This document shows positions 6,901-14,755 of a stretch of 32,000 nt of DNA, piece after piece. The translations under genes were made by a program, and so were the position numbers. Every line of letters starts with the position of its first letter. Position 1 is the stretch's first letter. The stretch comes from Pseudomonadota bacterium. Its GTDB lineage: Bacteria > Pseudomonadota > Gammaproteobacteria > JAKAQQ01. The notes under the pieces were generated by a model that was not told where the DNA came from, did not search any database, and worked only from the letters and a program-made list of their open reading frames with translations. The stretch is from contig JAKCBQ010000017.1 in the NCBI GenBank assembly GCA_021839245.1, positions 1 through 32,000 on the forward strand. Reading direction: 5' to 3'.

Positions 6901-9150
6901 CGACGCGAGATCGGCCACCACGGGCTGGCCACTGTCGAGCTCACGGTTGAGATCCGCAAGCACGGCCACGGCCGAAGCCACAAAGTCAATGAGATCCCCA
7001 TCTGCGGCCCGCGTTCCATCGAGGACCCGATTGAGGAGATTTTCGACCGCCCAGGAAAATTCCGAGAGGCGCTCGGCGCCGAGAAGCCGTCCGCTTCCCT
7101 TGAGCGTGTGGAAGGCACGACGCACCTGGGTGGCCGCGGCCAAATCCGCAGGGGAGGCGCGCCAAGTCCCGATGCCCTGCGCCGCTTGGGCAGCGACTTC
7201 ACCGACTTCCTCACGGAAGATATCAAGAAGTTCGGGGTCGTGCCCCCCCCGAAGGACAACCAGAGCTGCAGAAGATTCGGGCGTCGATACGGCTTTGGGC
7301 GGAGGCCGGCCTCCGGGCGGGACGACGGAGGGACGAGCCACACTCGCCGACGGTGTCGGCGCGGTTTGCGTCTCTTCGGTCCTCGACGGAAGAGAGATTT
7401 CTTCGCGGACCGGTTCGGACGGCGGAACACTCTCCGGAGTTCCCCGGGTGTTTTCGGTGCGGGACTCTGGCGTGCTCTCAGCCTGGCTCTTGGCGTACGC
7501 CGACTCGAGCGGAATGAGACAGGCCTCGGCGTTTTCAAGAAGGGCTTCGGTCCCGGGGCGCTGCTGACGGACAGTCTCGAGCCAGTACTCCACACTCACG
7601 AAGGCATCGGCAAGCCGGGCAAGAAGCTGGGACCGCTGCGGGAGGGCGGAAAGTTGCCGCCAAACACCGGGATCGACGATGCGGCGCAATCTCTCAATCA
7701 CCGAGGCGGCCTGCGCGTAGCCCAGGAAATTCAGGACGGAAGACGAGGAGACGAGATGCGCTCCGAGTGAGGCTGGCAGTTCGCCGCTTTGGGGGGAAAC
7801 GGAAGCAAGTTCGTTGCGGACACGCGCCAGATTCACCAAGACCTCGCGCACCGCCGAGGTCCGCGCTTGCGAAAGGAGGACCTCGGGTTCCGCCACGCCC
7901 GCTTCGCGCAGCGCACGCGCGTGGGTCAATCTCTCGATCTCCTCGTCAAGCCCGTCCTCGACCTTGAGCAGAACGGCGGCGATCTCGAACAACGCAGTGT
8001 TCGGGAGCGACGAGCGCGTCCCTGTCTCGAGAGCATCGGCCTGCTGTTTGAGATCGTCGTGAAGAGCAGACAGGCCGAGCACAAGGAGCGTTGAGGCAGA
8101 CTTGCGCAGGACCGTGATAAGGGGAACAAGATCGTCCGCGCGGCGTTCGTCGGATTTTTGCCGCTGGTAGATGTCGAGCTGTGTCTTGACGTAGCGCAAA
8201 TCGTCGTGCACAGCCCCACCGACCGTACGCAGCGCGGCGTAGGAAGGGGAGGAGAGATCGGCCGTGCTCGCCGACCAGCCTTCTTCACGATCCCGATCCC
8301 GATAGGTGTCTTGGACGGCGCGCACGCGCGCCCCGCCGCTCGTCACCATACGAACTTGGGCGAGGAGGGCGTCGCGTAGGCGGCTCTCTTCGGGCTCGGC
8401 TTGATCACCTCCCCCGGCGAGACGTCTCAGGGCCGCGTCGACCCGACCCAGAAGCTGCTTGCGCTCGGTGTTCAAGGGCAGGCCCCCGTCGCGCAGGGCC
8501 TCGAGAAACGCGCTTGCCGCCCACCAGAGCTCAAAGGACGTGGTCTCCGTCACCACACCCTCGATCTGGGTACAGATCTCCATCATGGCGTCCAGCGAGG
8601 AAGCATCTCCAGAACGCTCGTAAATCCCAAGAAGAAGGGATTGGTAACGGGGGCGCAAGCTGCGGGCAAGGCCCGCGGGATCGCTGCGTGGGGCGCGGGT
8701 GGCGTGTGTGTGGCGCAGCATGTGCACCGCCGTCTTGAGCCCCAGTTCGTCCAGGATCGGCTCCCCGGCGCTGGTTCTCAGCTCGTTGAGGAGCGGGAGC
8801 AGCACATGCGGGTTATCGCGCATCGTCCCCACGACTCTTTCGAGATAGAGGGGAAGCTGCAAGATCGCCCGGGTCAGAACGGCGAGTGTGTCGGATTGCG
8901 CCTGACTCTGACCGCTCGAGAGCGCCGCCAAGGATCGTTCCACCTCATGGGCCAGAAACGCTCCCCCGTCGAGTTCGATCGTCTGCAGGACCCCGCGTAC
9001 CTCGCGCATCAAGGCGAGGGTTTCGCTCAAAGCCGCTTCGCCGCGCCCCCCCTCGACGTATCCGTGCCAGGCTTTTTCAGCCTTGTCGAGATTCTTTTCG
9101 AGCTCGGCCTTGACCCAGAGGAGGGACTGTGCCGCAGGGTGGGTAGACAC
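3913..9150 (-). CDS. chpA: Hybrid chemosensory histidine kinase ChpA (PilL), multi-Hpt CheA with CheW and REC domains
   Basis: This is the central kinase of the type IV pilus chemosensory system; it takes signal from PilJ and phosphorylates PilG and PilH. It has 1745 residues, much shorter than the roughly 2470 of P. aeruginosa ChpA. Order: an N-terminal part of about 600 residues with degenerate Hpt-like helices and no clear phosphorylatable His; a Pro/Ser/Glu-rich linker; three recognisable Hpt domains with His681 (FHTLKGSGRLLG), His823 (ASHTISGSASM) and His990 (LHTLKGSARIAG); a dimerisation region; an HATPase domain near 1290-1460 (NAVAHGIEPPETRR, IRDDGRGLDYDAI, AGRGIGMDIV); a CheW domain near 1470-1590; and a C-terminal receiver with phosphoacceptor Asp1666 (ALVDIEMPRMDGFE). 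The GTG start at 9150 lies 17 bases after the pilJ stop. Confidence 0.95.
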   Translation of the reverse strand: MSTHPAAQSLLWVKAELEKNLDKAEKAWHGYVEGGRGEAALSETLALMREVRGVLQTIELDGGAFLAHEVERSLAALSSGQSQAQSDTLAVLTRAILQLPLYLERVVGTMRDNPHVLLPLLNELRTSAGEPILDELGLKTAVHMLRHTHATRAPRSDPAGLARSLRPRYQSLLLGIYERSGDASSLDAMMEICTQIEGVVTETTSFELWWAASAFLEALRDGGLPLNTERKQLLGRVDAALRRLAGGGDQAEPEESRLRDALLAQVRMVTSGGARVRAVQDTYRDRDREEGWSASTADLSSPSYAALRTVGGAVHDDLRYVKTQLDIYQRQKSDERRADDLVPLITVLRKSASTLLVLGLSALHDDLKQQADALETGTRSSLPNTALFEIAAVLLKVEDGLDEEIERLTHARALREAGVAEPEVLLSQARTSAVREVLVNLARVRNELASVSPQSGELPASLGAHLVSSSSVLNFLGYAQAASVIERLRRIVDPGVWRQLSALPQRSQLLARLADAFVSVEYWLETVRQQRPGTEALLENAEACLIPLESAYAKSQAESTPESRTENTRGTPESVPPSEPVREEISLPSRTEETQTAPTPSASVARPSVVPPGGRPPPKAVSTPESSAALVVLRGGHDPELLDIFREEVGEVAAQAAQGIGTWRASPADLAAATQVRRAFHTLKGSGRLLGAERLSEFSWAVENLLNRVLDGTRAADGDLIDFVASAVAVLADLNRELDSGQPVVADLASWFGRTEALLNPQTASATPPAISLPETGLSEPRLPKDLYLIFQEEVGGHLATLRDWTARATESPPPQDVLRASHTISGSASMAEVHELAALGEAADHVLWNFAQRRSPLPSSLVPLLEKTLDLADGIVAAYGDQRLPVPDPTACVARWTEAGAGLAPAEQEPSAGQDTAADATEQPLPSAPPEAPVGSGAPGVTAIDEELAAIFFEEGQSLLDHAQQVWNDYTDHPERGGEHLRELRRDLHTLKGSARIAGFLPFGDLAHELETLLERVDPGSLSDTRRENFHRLVRDTIGGLARLLLVSRAGRIPAYPHGEIAALSSFVAGAPTAPTTRDETPLPTPLDEKTPSPLADESSDPTGVEIRSGVEPRTPSAAEVSRAGASTAARRTESVQVRISTETLDLALNHAGEISIYRSRLDEQMSTIGFNLLELRRTVDRFRDQLRRLELETEAQMLSRLPQEVSSSQTGFDPLELDRYTRVQEITRALAESVNDVASLEQLLYNLAQQSETLLLQQGRVTTLVQDGLMRSRLVPIFSLEARLRRAVEQTAAEQGKKAELVLSGTEAEIDRRLLDRITAPLEHIVRNAVAHGIEPPETRRLAGKPDAGVVRCEFHREGSEVLIEIRDDGRGLDYDAIRRRAEALGLMAPGQHAAEVDLLAFIFRPGFSTSDSVTQSAGRGIGMDIVASEIRDLAGTLNIESQAGAGTTIRIRLPFTLAITQALLVNVRSHTFAVPLTSIEGVARLPHREYELVRGKTQPTVRYGEHDYRLEALADLMFGESHWQPPDVTSVPLLLVRAGQELAALAVDAIQGNREVVVKPVGAQVASIAGISGATILGDGSIVLILDGAGLVRAARRVAGGGVALEEPVVQRPLALVVDDSITMRRVSQRLLERHGVEVVTAKDGVDALALLGERVPDVALVDIEMPRMDGFELTGHMRRDERLQMIPVVMITSRSGEKHREHARSVGVNAYLPKPYREEELLDTLARLVPRLAHLRTGRAS

Positions 9151-9167
9151 GACGGCGCACGCCCCGC

Positions 9168-11294
9168 TCAGCGACCGGCCAAGGCCAACTCGGGAATGAG
9201 ATCGACCTCTTCATGCAGTTCCGGAGGCATCGCACCCGATGGCGGGGCCGTGGGCGTTTCCGGAAGGCTCTCCTCGGACGGTCCGAGCTCCTCAGGAAGC
9301 TTGAACCCGGACACCGTGCGCCGCAGATCGCTTGCCAGCTGGGTCAGTGTCGCAATGTCCTGCACCGTCGTTTGCGTGCCTTCGGTCGTCTGCGTGGTGA
9401 TCTTCTGGATGAGATCCATCGCCGCGGTCACCTCTCCCGAAGCTACGGCCTGCTGACGGGCTGCCTCCGAAATGGTCTTGACGATCGTGGCGATGTGCCC
9501 CGACACGGTCTCGATCTCGCTCAATGCGCGACCTGCGTTCTCGGCCAACTGCGCTCCGTTGACCACCCCGGAGGTGCTCTTCTCCATCGAGTCCACCGCC
9601 TCGCCTGTATCGTTCTGAATGGCTTTGACTAGGGTTTCGATTTGTCGTGTCGCGTTGCCCGCCCGTTCGGCAAGCCGCTGCACCTCGTCGGCCACAACCG
9701 CAAACCCGCGGCCGGCTTCACCGGCCGCCGAAGCCTGAATCGAAGCGTTGAGTGCAAGAATGTTCGTCTGTTCCGCAATATCGTTAATGAGTTCGACGAT
9801 ATCGCCGATCTCCTGAGAGCTCTCGCCCAGCCGCTTGATTCGTTTGGCGGTTTCCTGAATCGACTCACGGATTGTGTTCATGCCCTCGATCGTGGCGCGC
9901 ACGGCGTCGGCACCGCGGTGTGCAATAGACACAGAACGTTGCGCGACCTGGGCAGCCTGCTGGGCATTGGTCGAGACCTGCTCGATCGAGCGAGCCATTG
10001 TCGTCACTTGGACCGACGCTTGACGAATCTGTCGACTCTGCAGCGTGGCGGCCTGCACCAGCTCCTGGGCGGTCGTGTTTGTACTGCGGGCGGCATCGTC
10101 GATCCTCACCGCCGTCTGGTTGATGGTGCGCACGAGGCCGCGCAGCTGTTCGACCGCAAAGTTGACGGAATCGGCGATCGCCCCTGTGATGTCTTCCGTC
10201 ACGGACGCCTGGACGGTCAGATCGCCGTCGGCGAGCCCCGCCAGTTCGTCGAGGAGCTGAAGAATGGCGTTCTGGTTGCGACGCGCTTCTTGGAGCCGTG
10301 CGCGCTGAGCCACTTGAATCTCACCCACGAGTCGCCAGCCCACGAGAAGCATCACGAGGACGGCAAGACCAATGCCGAGAAACGCGTAAGCCAAGAGAGG
10401 GCGGACCCAGAATGGGCGGAGGATCGGATGAGAACTCGCAAGAACGCGGGCACTCGCCACCTTAAGGGCGGGCAACCGCGCTGTAAAGCCCGACCATGAG
10501 GACTCAATCGGGTCGAGCACCTTGGCCTGATCGACGATCAAACCTACCCCGCGGGCCACAGGCGCAAAAAGAGCGGACAACGAACGCAGGGCGGGAGAAA
10601 AAGCCGGATCACGCACGGGAGGGAGCCCAAGGCGTCGCGACCCGACCGCCAGCCCGCGAGTCACTTCCTCCATCTTCCGGGCTCTTCGGCGCAGTCCATT
10701 CGCATATCTGCGAAAGAGAGTGTGAGGACGCCCGAAGGCCGCCAGCCGGCGGTTGAGCCGCGACGCCTCATCGGCCAGACGTGACGCGGGCAGCACCTGC
10801 GCCACCGAGGCGCCCACGGACTCCAGCCGATCGGCCAACCGGCGGGCTGAGAGCCGATAGAGAGGAAGGGCGATGCGGGCGGCATGGACGGCCTGGAACG
10901 TCTTCTCGAGAGATCCCCTCGCGGCCGCCGTTCTTGCGACGGCTTCGGCAAGCAGCGGTCGGACTTGCCCAAGCTGGCTGATGAGAGACTTCAAAGCGGG
11001 GTCGGCACTGGTCTCACGGGTCTGCAGAGTGTCTGCCCCCGCCATCAGCGACTGGGCGCGCGTCAGGAGGCGTCCGAGAGCGTGGGGATGGTTGGCTTCG
11101 AAGGCCGCACGGTAATCGGCCGGGAAACGGCTCAGGCGGTAGGCCTCGCGGAGAGCCGTCCGCCGCACCGCCGCCGTCCTTAGGCTCCAAGCGTTGAGCT
11201 GCCGAAGCTCGAGCATACCGGCGGCGACAAAAGCCACACCGAGGAGAAGCCCGAGCAACAGCGAGCGACGGGAGCGAATGCCTTGTTCTGCCAT
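9168..11294 (-). CDS. pilJ: Type IV pilus methyl-accepting chemoreceptor PilJ
   Basis: This inner-membrane chemoreceptor feeds the Pil-Chp system; in Pseudomonas PilJ senses pilus or surface state. It has 708 residues: a membrane segment at 11-30, a helical periplasmic domain rich in Ala/Leu/Arg to about residue 295, a second membrane segment near 300-322, a HAMP-like region (LLDELAGLADGDLTVQASV), then a long coiled-coil signalling domain. The highly conserved hairpin tip is present around residues 508-550 (NDIAEQTNILALNASIQA, then AGRGFAVVADEVQRLAERAG). The C-terminal tail is acidic and Pro-rich and shows no CheR-docking pentapeptide. The start is supported by an AAGGAG Shine-Dalgarno 8 bases upstream of the ATG. 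It sits between pilI and chpA with no pilK gene. Confidence 0.95.
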   Translation of the reverse strand: MAEQGIRSRRSLLLGLLLGVAFVAAGMLELRQLNAWSLRTAAVRRTALREAYRLSRFPADYRAAFEANHPHALGRLLTRAQSLMAGADTLQTRETSADPALKSLISQLGQVRPLLAEAVARTAAARGSLEKTFQAVHAARIALPLYRLSARRLADRLESVGASVAQVLPASRLADEASRLNRRLAAFGRPHTLFRRYANGLRRRARKMEEVTRGLAVGSRRLGLPPVRDPAFSPALRSLSALFAPVARGVGLIVDQAKVLDPIESSWSGFTARLPALKVASARVLASSHPILRPFWVRPLLAYAFLGIGLAVLVMLLVGWRLVGEIQVAQRARLQEARRNQNAILQLLDELAGLADGDLTVQASVTEDITGAIADSVNFAVEQLRGLVRTINQTAVRIDDAARSTNTTAQELVQAATLQSRQIRQASVQVTTMARSIEQVSTNAQQAAQVAQRSVSIAHRGADAVRATIEGMNTIRESIQETAKRIKRLGESSQEIGDIVELINDIAEQTNILALNASIQASAAGEAGRGFAVVADEVQRLAERAGNATRQIETLVKAIQNDTGEAVDSMEKSTSGVVNGAQLAENAGRALSEIETVSGHIATIVKTISEAARQQAVASGEVTAAMDLIQKITTQTTEGTQTTVQDIATLTQLASDLRRTVSGFKLPEELGPSEESLPETPTAPPSGAMPPELHEEVDLIPELALAGR

Positions 11295-11373
11295 GATCTA
11301 ACTCCTTACGCGGGAAACAATCCGACCCCGACGACCGGCGCCGAAGGGGACTGGGAAGAGCGATGGCGGCTCA

Positions 11374-11925
11374 TCAGAGGGACGCCTCGAGGAAAGCCCG
11401 GTCGTCAGCCAGGCGCGGGATATCAAGGTGCCGATAGATCTGTCCCCCCACGTTGTGGATCGCCCCAAGAAACGGTTGTTCGCCCGTCCGTGGAGGTGGC
11501 GTTCCCGCTTGCAATCGGCGGAACCCTGCCACTTCATCGACGAGAAGCGCACAGGGCAGACGGGGGTGATTGATCCAGAGGAGACGGCTCCGGGGGCCCG
11601 GCTCGGTCAGAGGTCCACCAAGGAAATGGCCAAGATCAGTCACGGCGACGAGGGATCCGCGCATGTTCGCCAGTCCAAGCAGCCAGGAGCGCGCCCGGGG
11701 CAACCGTGTCAGAGGCAGGGGAAAGAGAATTTCGCGTACATCGCCCCGTGGAACGACACACCAAGTGTTCGCGGCCCGGAACGCCAGGGCCATGTCGGCC
11801 TCCCCTTCCCGGGCCTCTTCGCCGCGCGCGCGAAGAGTCTCGCGTGCGCGCTCGGCCAGCGCCACAAGAAGCGCAAAGGGACGGTCGTGGAGTGTGGCAA
11901 GATCAGCGTCCACCGCTTCCACCAA
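11374..11925 (-). CDS. pilI: CheW-like coupling protein PilI
   Basis: This CheW-family adaptor couples the PilJ receptor to the ChpA kinase. It shows the typical CheW pattern: WCVVPRGDVREILFPLPLTRLPRARSWL is followed by GLANMRGSLVAVTDLGHFLG and ALLVDEVAGFRRL. Length (183 aa) and the ending (DDRAFLEASL) agree with PilI. The longest frame begins at a TTG at 11925, overlapping pilH by 23 bases. A GTG at 11913 preceded by a GGTGGAAG stretch is an equally good or better start and would shorten the protein by 4 residues. Fourth gene from the operon's 3' end; a 79-base gap with a good ribosome-binding site for pilJ follows. Confidence 0.93.
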   Translation of the reverse strand: MVEAVDADLATLHDRPFALLVALAERARETLRARGEEAREGEADMALAFRAANTWCVVPRGDVREILFPLPLTRLPRARSWLLGLANMRGSLVAVTDLGHFLGGPLTEPGPRSRLLWINHPRLPCALLVDEVAGFRRLQAGTPPPRTGEQPFLGAIHNVGGQIYRHLDIPRLADDRAFLEASL

Positions 11926-12280
11926 GCACCTTGCGTACGCTTTCGATCAGCGTGGCTTCAGAAACCGGTTTGGTCAGATAGTCTTTGGCTCCCTGACGGA
12001 TCCCCCAGATGCGATCGGTCTCCTGGCTTTTGTTGCTCACGACGATCACAGGAATCGATTTCATCTCGGGGTCGAGGGACAGCTTGCGGGTGGCCTGGAA
12101 CCCGTTCATCCCCGGCATGACCACATCCATGAGGATGAGATCAGGACGCTCGATGCGGGCCACCTCGAGGGCTTCCTCGCCCGAGGTCGCGGTCACGATG
12201 CTGTGGCCGTACTTGACCAGCGCGGAACGCAGGATGTGAACTTCCGTAGGCGAATCATCAACGATCAGGATCTTGGCCAT
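11903..12280 (-). CDS. pilH: Type IV pilus response regulator PilH
   Basis: This is a stand-alone 125-residue CheY-like receiver. Acidic pocket residues are in AKILIVDDSPTEV, the phosphoacceptor Asp is in DLILMDVVMPGMNGFQATR, and the conserved Lys is in KDYLTKPVSE. The stretch NGFQATRKL together with SQETDRIWGIRQGAKDYLTKP matches PilH closely and separates it from PilG. In Pseudomonas, PilH is the second receiver of the Pil-Chp pathway and counters or tunes PilG output onto the pilus motors. It lies 25 bases after pilG; its 3' end overlaps the pilI start. An AGGAG lies upstream but further from the ATG than usual. Confidence 0.95.
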   Translation of the reverse strand: MAKILIVDDSPTEVHILRSALVKYGHSIVTATSGEEALEVARIERPDLILMDVVMPGMNGFQATRKLSLDPEMKSIPVIVVSNKSQETDRIWGIRQGAKDYLTKPVSEATLIESVRKVLGGSGGR

Positions 12281-12305
12281 GGCAGTCAGAAATGCTCCTC
12301 AGAGA

Positions 12306-12743
12306 TCACGGCGCTCCCTCCCGGCCGAGCGAGCTCTCGGCGGTTTCGGGGTAATACTTGCGCACGGCTCCGAGAAGATCATCCTCGGAGAACGGCTTGG
12401 TAATGTAGTCTTCCGCCCCGCAGATACGGCCGCGGGCGATGTCGAAAATCCCGTCTTTGCTCGAGAACATGACAATGGGTGTTTGCTTCATGGCGGCGTT
12501 GCGCTTGATGAGTTGGCAGGCCTCATACCCGGTCAGGCGCGGCATCATGACATCAAGAAAAATGAGGTCGGGGCGATACTCGGCGACAAACGCCAAGGCC
12601 TCGAAGCCATCGTTGGCGCTGCGCACTTCATAACCGGCACGTTTGAGGATCTTTTCGGCATTGGCCCGTACGGTCGCGCTGTCGTCGACCACGAGAACGC
12701 GCAGCCCCGCCTTGTCCCCCGACGAATTTTGTTCCGTGGCCAC
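12306..12743 (-). CDS. pilG: Type IV pilus response regulator PilG
   Basis: This stand-alone receiver is the first gene of the Pil-Chp operon. In Pseudomonas, phospho-PilG promotes pilus extension and cAMP synthesis. Its VVDDSATVRANAEKILKRAG, LIFLDVMMPRLTGYEACQLI and FSSKDGIFDIARGRICGAE segments are the PilG pattern; the SSKDG.FD.A.GRI.G run distinguishes it from PilH. A start at 12743 (GTG) gives 145 residues. I prefer it to the GTG at 12749 because GGAGG at 12749-12753 would overlap the upstream codon but sits 5 bases before the downstream one. It diverges from gshB; the 94-base gap must hold both promoters. Confidence 0.93.
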   Translation of the reverse strand: MATEQNSSGDKAGLRVLVVDDSATVRANAEKILKRAGYEVRSANDGFEALAFVAEYRPDLIFLDVMMPRLTGYEACQLIKRNAAMKQTPIVMFSSKDGIFDIARGRICGAEDYITKPFSEDDLLGAVRKYYPETAESSLGREGAP

Positions 12744-12801
12744 ACCCACCTCCGGAGGGTCACCGCCCTCTCACCCCTAACCTTTTACCATAAGTTTGGT
12801 C

Positions 12802-12807
12802 GATAAT
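12802..12807 (+). promoter_or_regulatory. Candidate -10 element for gshB operon
   Basis: GATAAT (5 of 6 matches to TATAAT) lies in the AT-richer pilG/gshB intergenic region, about 30 bases before the gshB ATG. No good -35 is visible upstream. The same 94-base gap has to hold the pilG promoter in the other direction; I could not pick a convincing one there. Confidence 0.27.
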
Positions 12808-12837
12808 CCATTGGTCGGCCACCAACCCCGTACCGTC

Positions 12838-13815
12838 ATGCCCCCCCTGCTGGCCGTCGTCATGGATCCTCCCGAACGGCTTCACCCTGAAAAAGACACG
12901 ACACGCGTCCTCCTCGAGGCCGCCCAGGAGCGGGGGTGGCGACTGTCCTACCTCCCGCCTTCAGGCCTCCGGCTGAGTGCGGAAGGCGTCGTGGGCCGTA
13001 GTTTTCCCCTTGAGGTGCAGCCGGCAGCGAGCGCGGACTGGTACCACCTGGGTGAGGAATGCCTCCTCCCGCTCCGTGAGGCCGCGGCCGTGCTCCTCCG
13101 GACCGATCCCCCTTTCGACCTCGAATATCTCCATCTGACACACATTCTCGAAGCCGCGCGTCGGAACGGTACGCTCGTGGTCAACGATCCCCGGGGCGTC
13201 CGCGATCACAACGAGAAGCTCGCCATCCTGCGTTTTCCCAACTTCATCCCGACCACCATTGTCAGCCGTGATCTCGGCCATCTCGAACGCTTTCTCGCCG
13301 AGGAGGGCCGGGCCGTGTTGAAACCCCTTGACGCCATGGGGGGGGAAGGCATTTTTGTGCTCGCCCAAGACGATCCCAATCGCCGTGTCGCCCTCGAGAC
13401 CATGACCCGGGGAGGGAAAACGAGCGTCATGATGCAACGTTACCTCCCCGAGATCCGGGACGGAGACGCACGCGTCCTTGTCATCGATGGCCAGCCCTTT
13501 GAGCACGCCTTGGTTCGCGTCCCCGCCCCCGGCGAAACCCGAGGCAATCTGGCACGGGGAGGCCGAGCCCACGTCCGCCCGCTCAACGCGGCCGAACGCA
13601 GGGCCGCGGAGGCGATCGGCCCTGCCCTGCGCGAAGCGGGGTTGCTGTTCGTGGGGCTCGATCTGATTGGGGGGTTCCTGACCGAAATCAACGTGACCAG
13701 CCCGACCGGCGCGCGGGAACTTGAGCGCGCCACATCAACCCCGGTTGGTGCACGCCTCATCGAGGCTCTGCAACAGCGACTCGAGGCCGCACGGGGCAAC
13801 AAAGCAAGGGGCTGA
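12838..13815 (+). CDS. gshB: Glutathione synthetase
   Basis: This ATP-grasp ligase adds glycine to gamma-glutamylcysteine, the last step of glutathione synthesis. Features in order: LAVVMDPPERLHPEKDTT at the N-terminus (typical VMDP start of GshB), NDPRGVRDHNEKLAIL, the ATP-grasp VLKPLDAMGGEGIF loop, MMQRYLPEIRDGDARVL, and the metal-binding FLTEINVTSPTGAREL. The ATG at 12838 gives 325 residues (E. coli 316). An in-frame TTG at 12796 would add 14 residues with no family support, so I rejected it. No strong Shine-Dalgarno is seen. The gene leads the plus-strand block, with tonB 3 bases downstream, the order known from Pseudomonas. Confidence 0.95.
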   Translation: MPPLLAVVMDPPERLHPEKDTTRVLLEAAQERGWRLSYLPPSGLRLSAEGVVGRSFPLEVQPAASADWYHLGEECLLPLREAAAVLLRTDPPFDLEYLHLTHILEAARRNGTLVVNDPRGVRDHNEKLAILRFPNFIPTTIVSRDLGHLERFLAEEGRAVLKPLDAMGGEGIFVLAQDDPNRRVALETMTRGGKTSVMMQRYLPEIRDGDARVLVIDGQPFEHALVRVPAPGETRGNLARGGRAHVRPLNAAERRAAEAIGPALREAGLLFVGLDLIGGFLTEINVTSPTGARELERATSTPVGARLIEALQQRLEAARGNKARG

Positions 13816-13818
13816 GCC

Positions 13819-14715
13819 ATGCGTGCCAAACCGCCTGTCCATTCCCCCCACGAGAGGCTTTTGCATCTGATCGTTCTCGTGACCGTAAGTTACGGGGTGC
13901 TCATTCTGGGCGTGCGCTTTGTCCCTCCCGTCCTTCGCGCCCAAGCCTCCAAACGGACCGTGCACGTCACTGTGGTCTCGATTGCGGCCCGCATCCCTCC
14001 CCGCCGGGCAATTGTGCTCGCGCAGGCCAACGCGCGGGGGGCGGGGCGGATTCCCCGAGCCCTGGCTGCTGAAGAGCCTCTTCCGAGTGGGGGAGTTCCC
14101 TCCCGTGGGCAACACCGCATGAACGCCATGCGGAACCGTCTTCCACGGGAGGGAACGGGACCAAGGCACGGACACACCCGTCGGGGTGGGAAGACCGCTT
14201 ACCTCACCACCCGTCATGCACTTGAGCAGAAGACCGCCCACATCCATGGGCGGAGCGGCGAAGGACTGCGACTCACGGTCGCCCATCTCGTCATCCCCGA
14301 CGCCGACGCACTTCCCCCGGTTCGCTCGCTCGGCCGCCCGGAACGACCGGCGGGGGCGGGACGCAGCCGGGGCTGGCCTTCGGTGAGCGCACGGGCGGCG
14401 CGCTACGCACGCTACCTCGCGCTCTGGAAGTTACGGGTCGAAAGAACCGGTGACGAGCTGATCGCCGCCAAAGATGGCCGGAACCCTCGGGGACAACTCC
14501 GTCTCGAGGTCAAACTGGCGAGCAGCGGCAGCGTCGTCGGGGTGGCTCTCATCCAACCGTCGCACCGGGCATCACTCAACACCCTTGCTCTGCGTATCCT
14601 GCATCGTGCCGAACCCTTCCCACCCATCCCTCCCGGAGTTCTTGGAAAACACCGGTATCTGCGCTTCGTTTATCTCTGGCGCTTCGCGGGAGGCCACAAC
14701 CGCCTCGGGGGATAG
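13819..14715 (+). CDS. TonB-family energy transducer (TonB3-like)
   Basis: This protein has 298 residues with the TonB layout. A single N-terminal membrane segment lies near residues 14-38 (LLHLIVLVTVSYGVLILGVR), followed by a long linker and a C-terminal TonB domain from about residue 195 (RYLALWKLRVERTG, RGQLRLEVKLASSG, EPFPPIPPGVLGKHRYLRF, FVYLWRF). TonB proteins carry proton-motive energy from ExbBD across the periplasm to outer-membrane partners. In Pseudomonas the equivalent gene between gshB and yqgE, next to pilG, is tonB3, which affects twitching motility and pilus assembly. Context therefore favours a pilus-related role over siderophore uptake. The linker is rich in Arg, Gly and His instead of the usual Pro/Glu-Pro/Lys repeats. 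No exbB or exbD is in the window. Confidence 0.82.
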   Translation: MRAKPPVHSPHERLLHLIVLVTVSYGVLILGVRFVPPVLRAQASKRTVHVTVVSIAARIPPRRAIVLAQANARGAGRIPRALAAEEPLPSGGVPSRGQHRMNAMRNRLPREGTGPRHGHTRRGGKTAYLTTRHALEQKTAHIHGRSGEGLRLTVAHLVIPDADALPPVRSLGRPERPAGAGRSRGWPSVSARAARYARYLALWKLRVERTGDELIAAKDGRNPRGQLRLEVKLASSGSVVGVALIQPSHRASLNTLALRILHRAEPFPPIPPGVLGKHRYLRFVYLWRFAGGHNRLGG

Positions 14716-14719
14716 ACCC

Positions 14720-14748
14720 TTGCCACCGCGGCCTCCGAGCCTCATACT
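14720..14748 (+). promoter_or_regulatory. Possible sigma-70-like promoter before yqgE
   Basis: TTGCCA (5/6 to TTGACA) is followed after 17 bases by CATACT (4/6 to TATAAT) in the short tonB-yqgE gap. The predicted start of transcription would fall almost on the yqgE ATG (14756), giving a leaderless or nearly leaderless message, which lowers confidence. Confidence 0.27.
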
Positions 14749-14755
14749 AGGCTCC

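Noticed and set aside
14474-14755. Upstream extension of yqgE overlapping tonB
   Set aside because: It lies in another frame of the TonB C-terminal domain; starting at 14756 gives exactly the family length and the conserved GSFLIAMP N-terminus.
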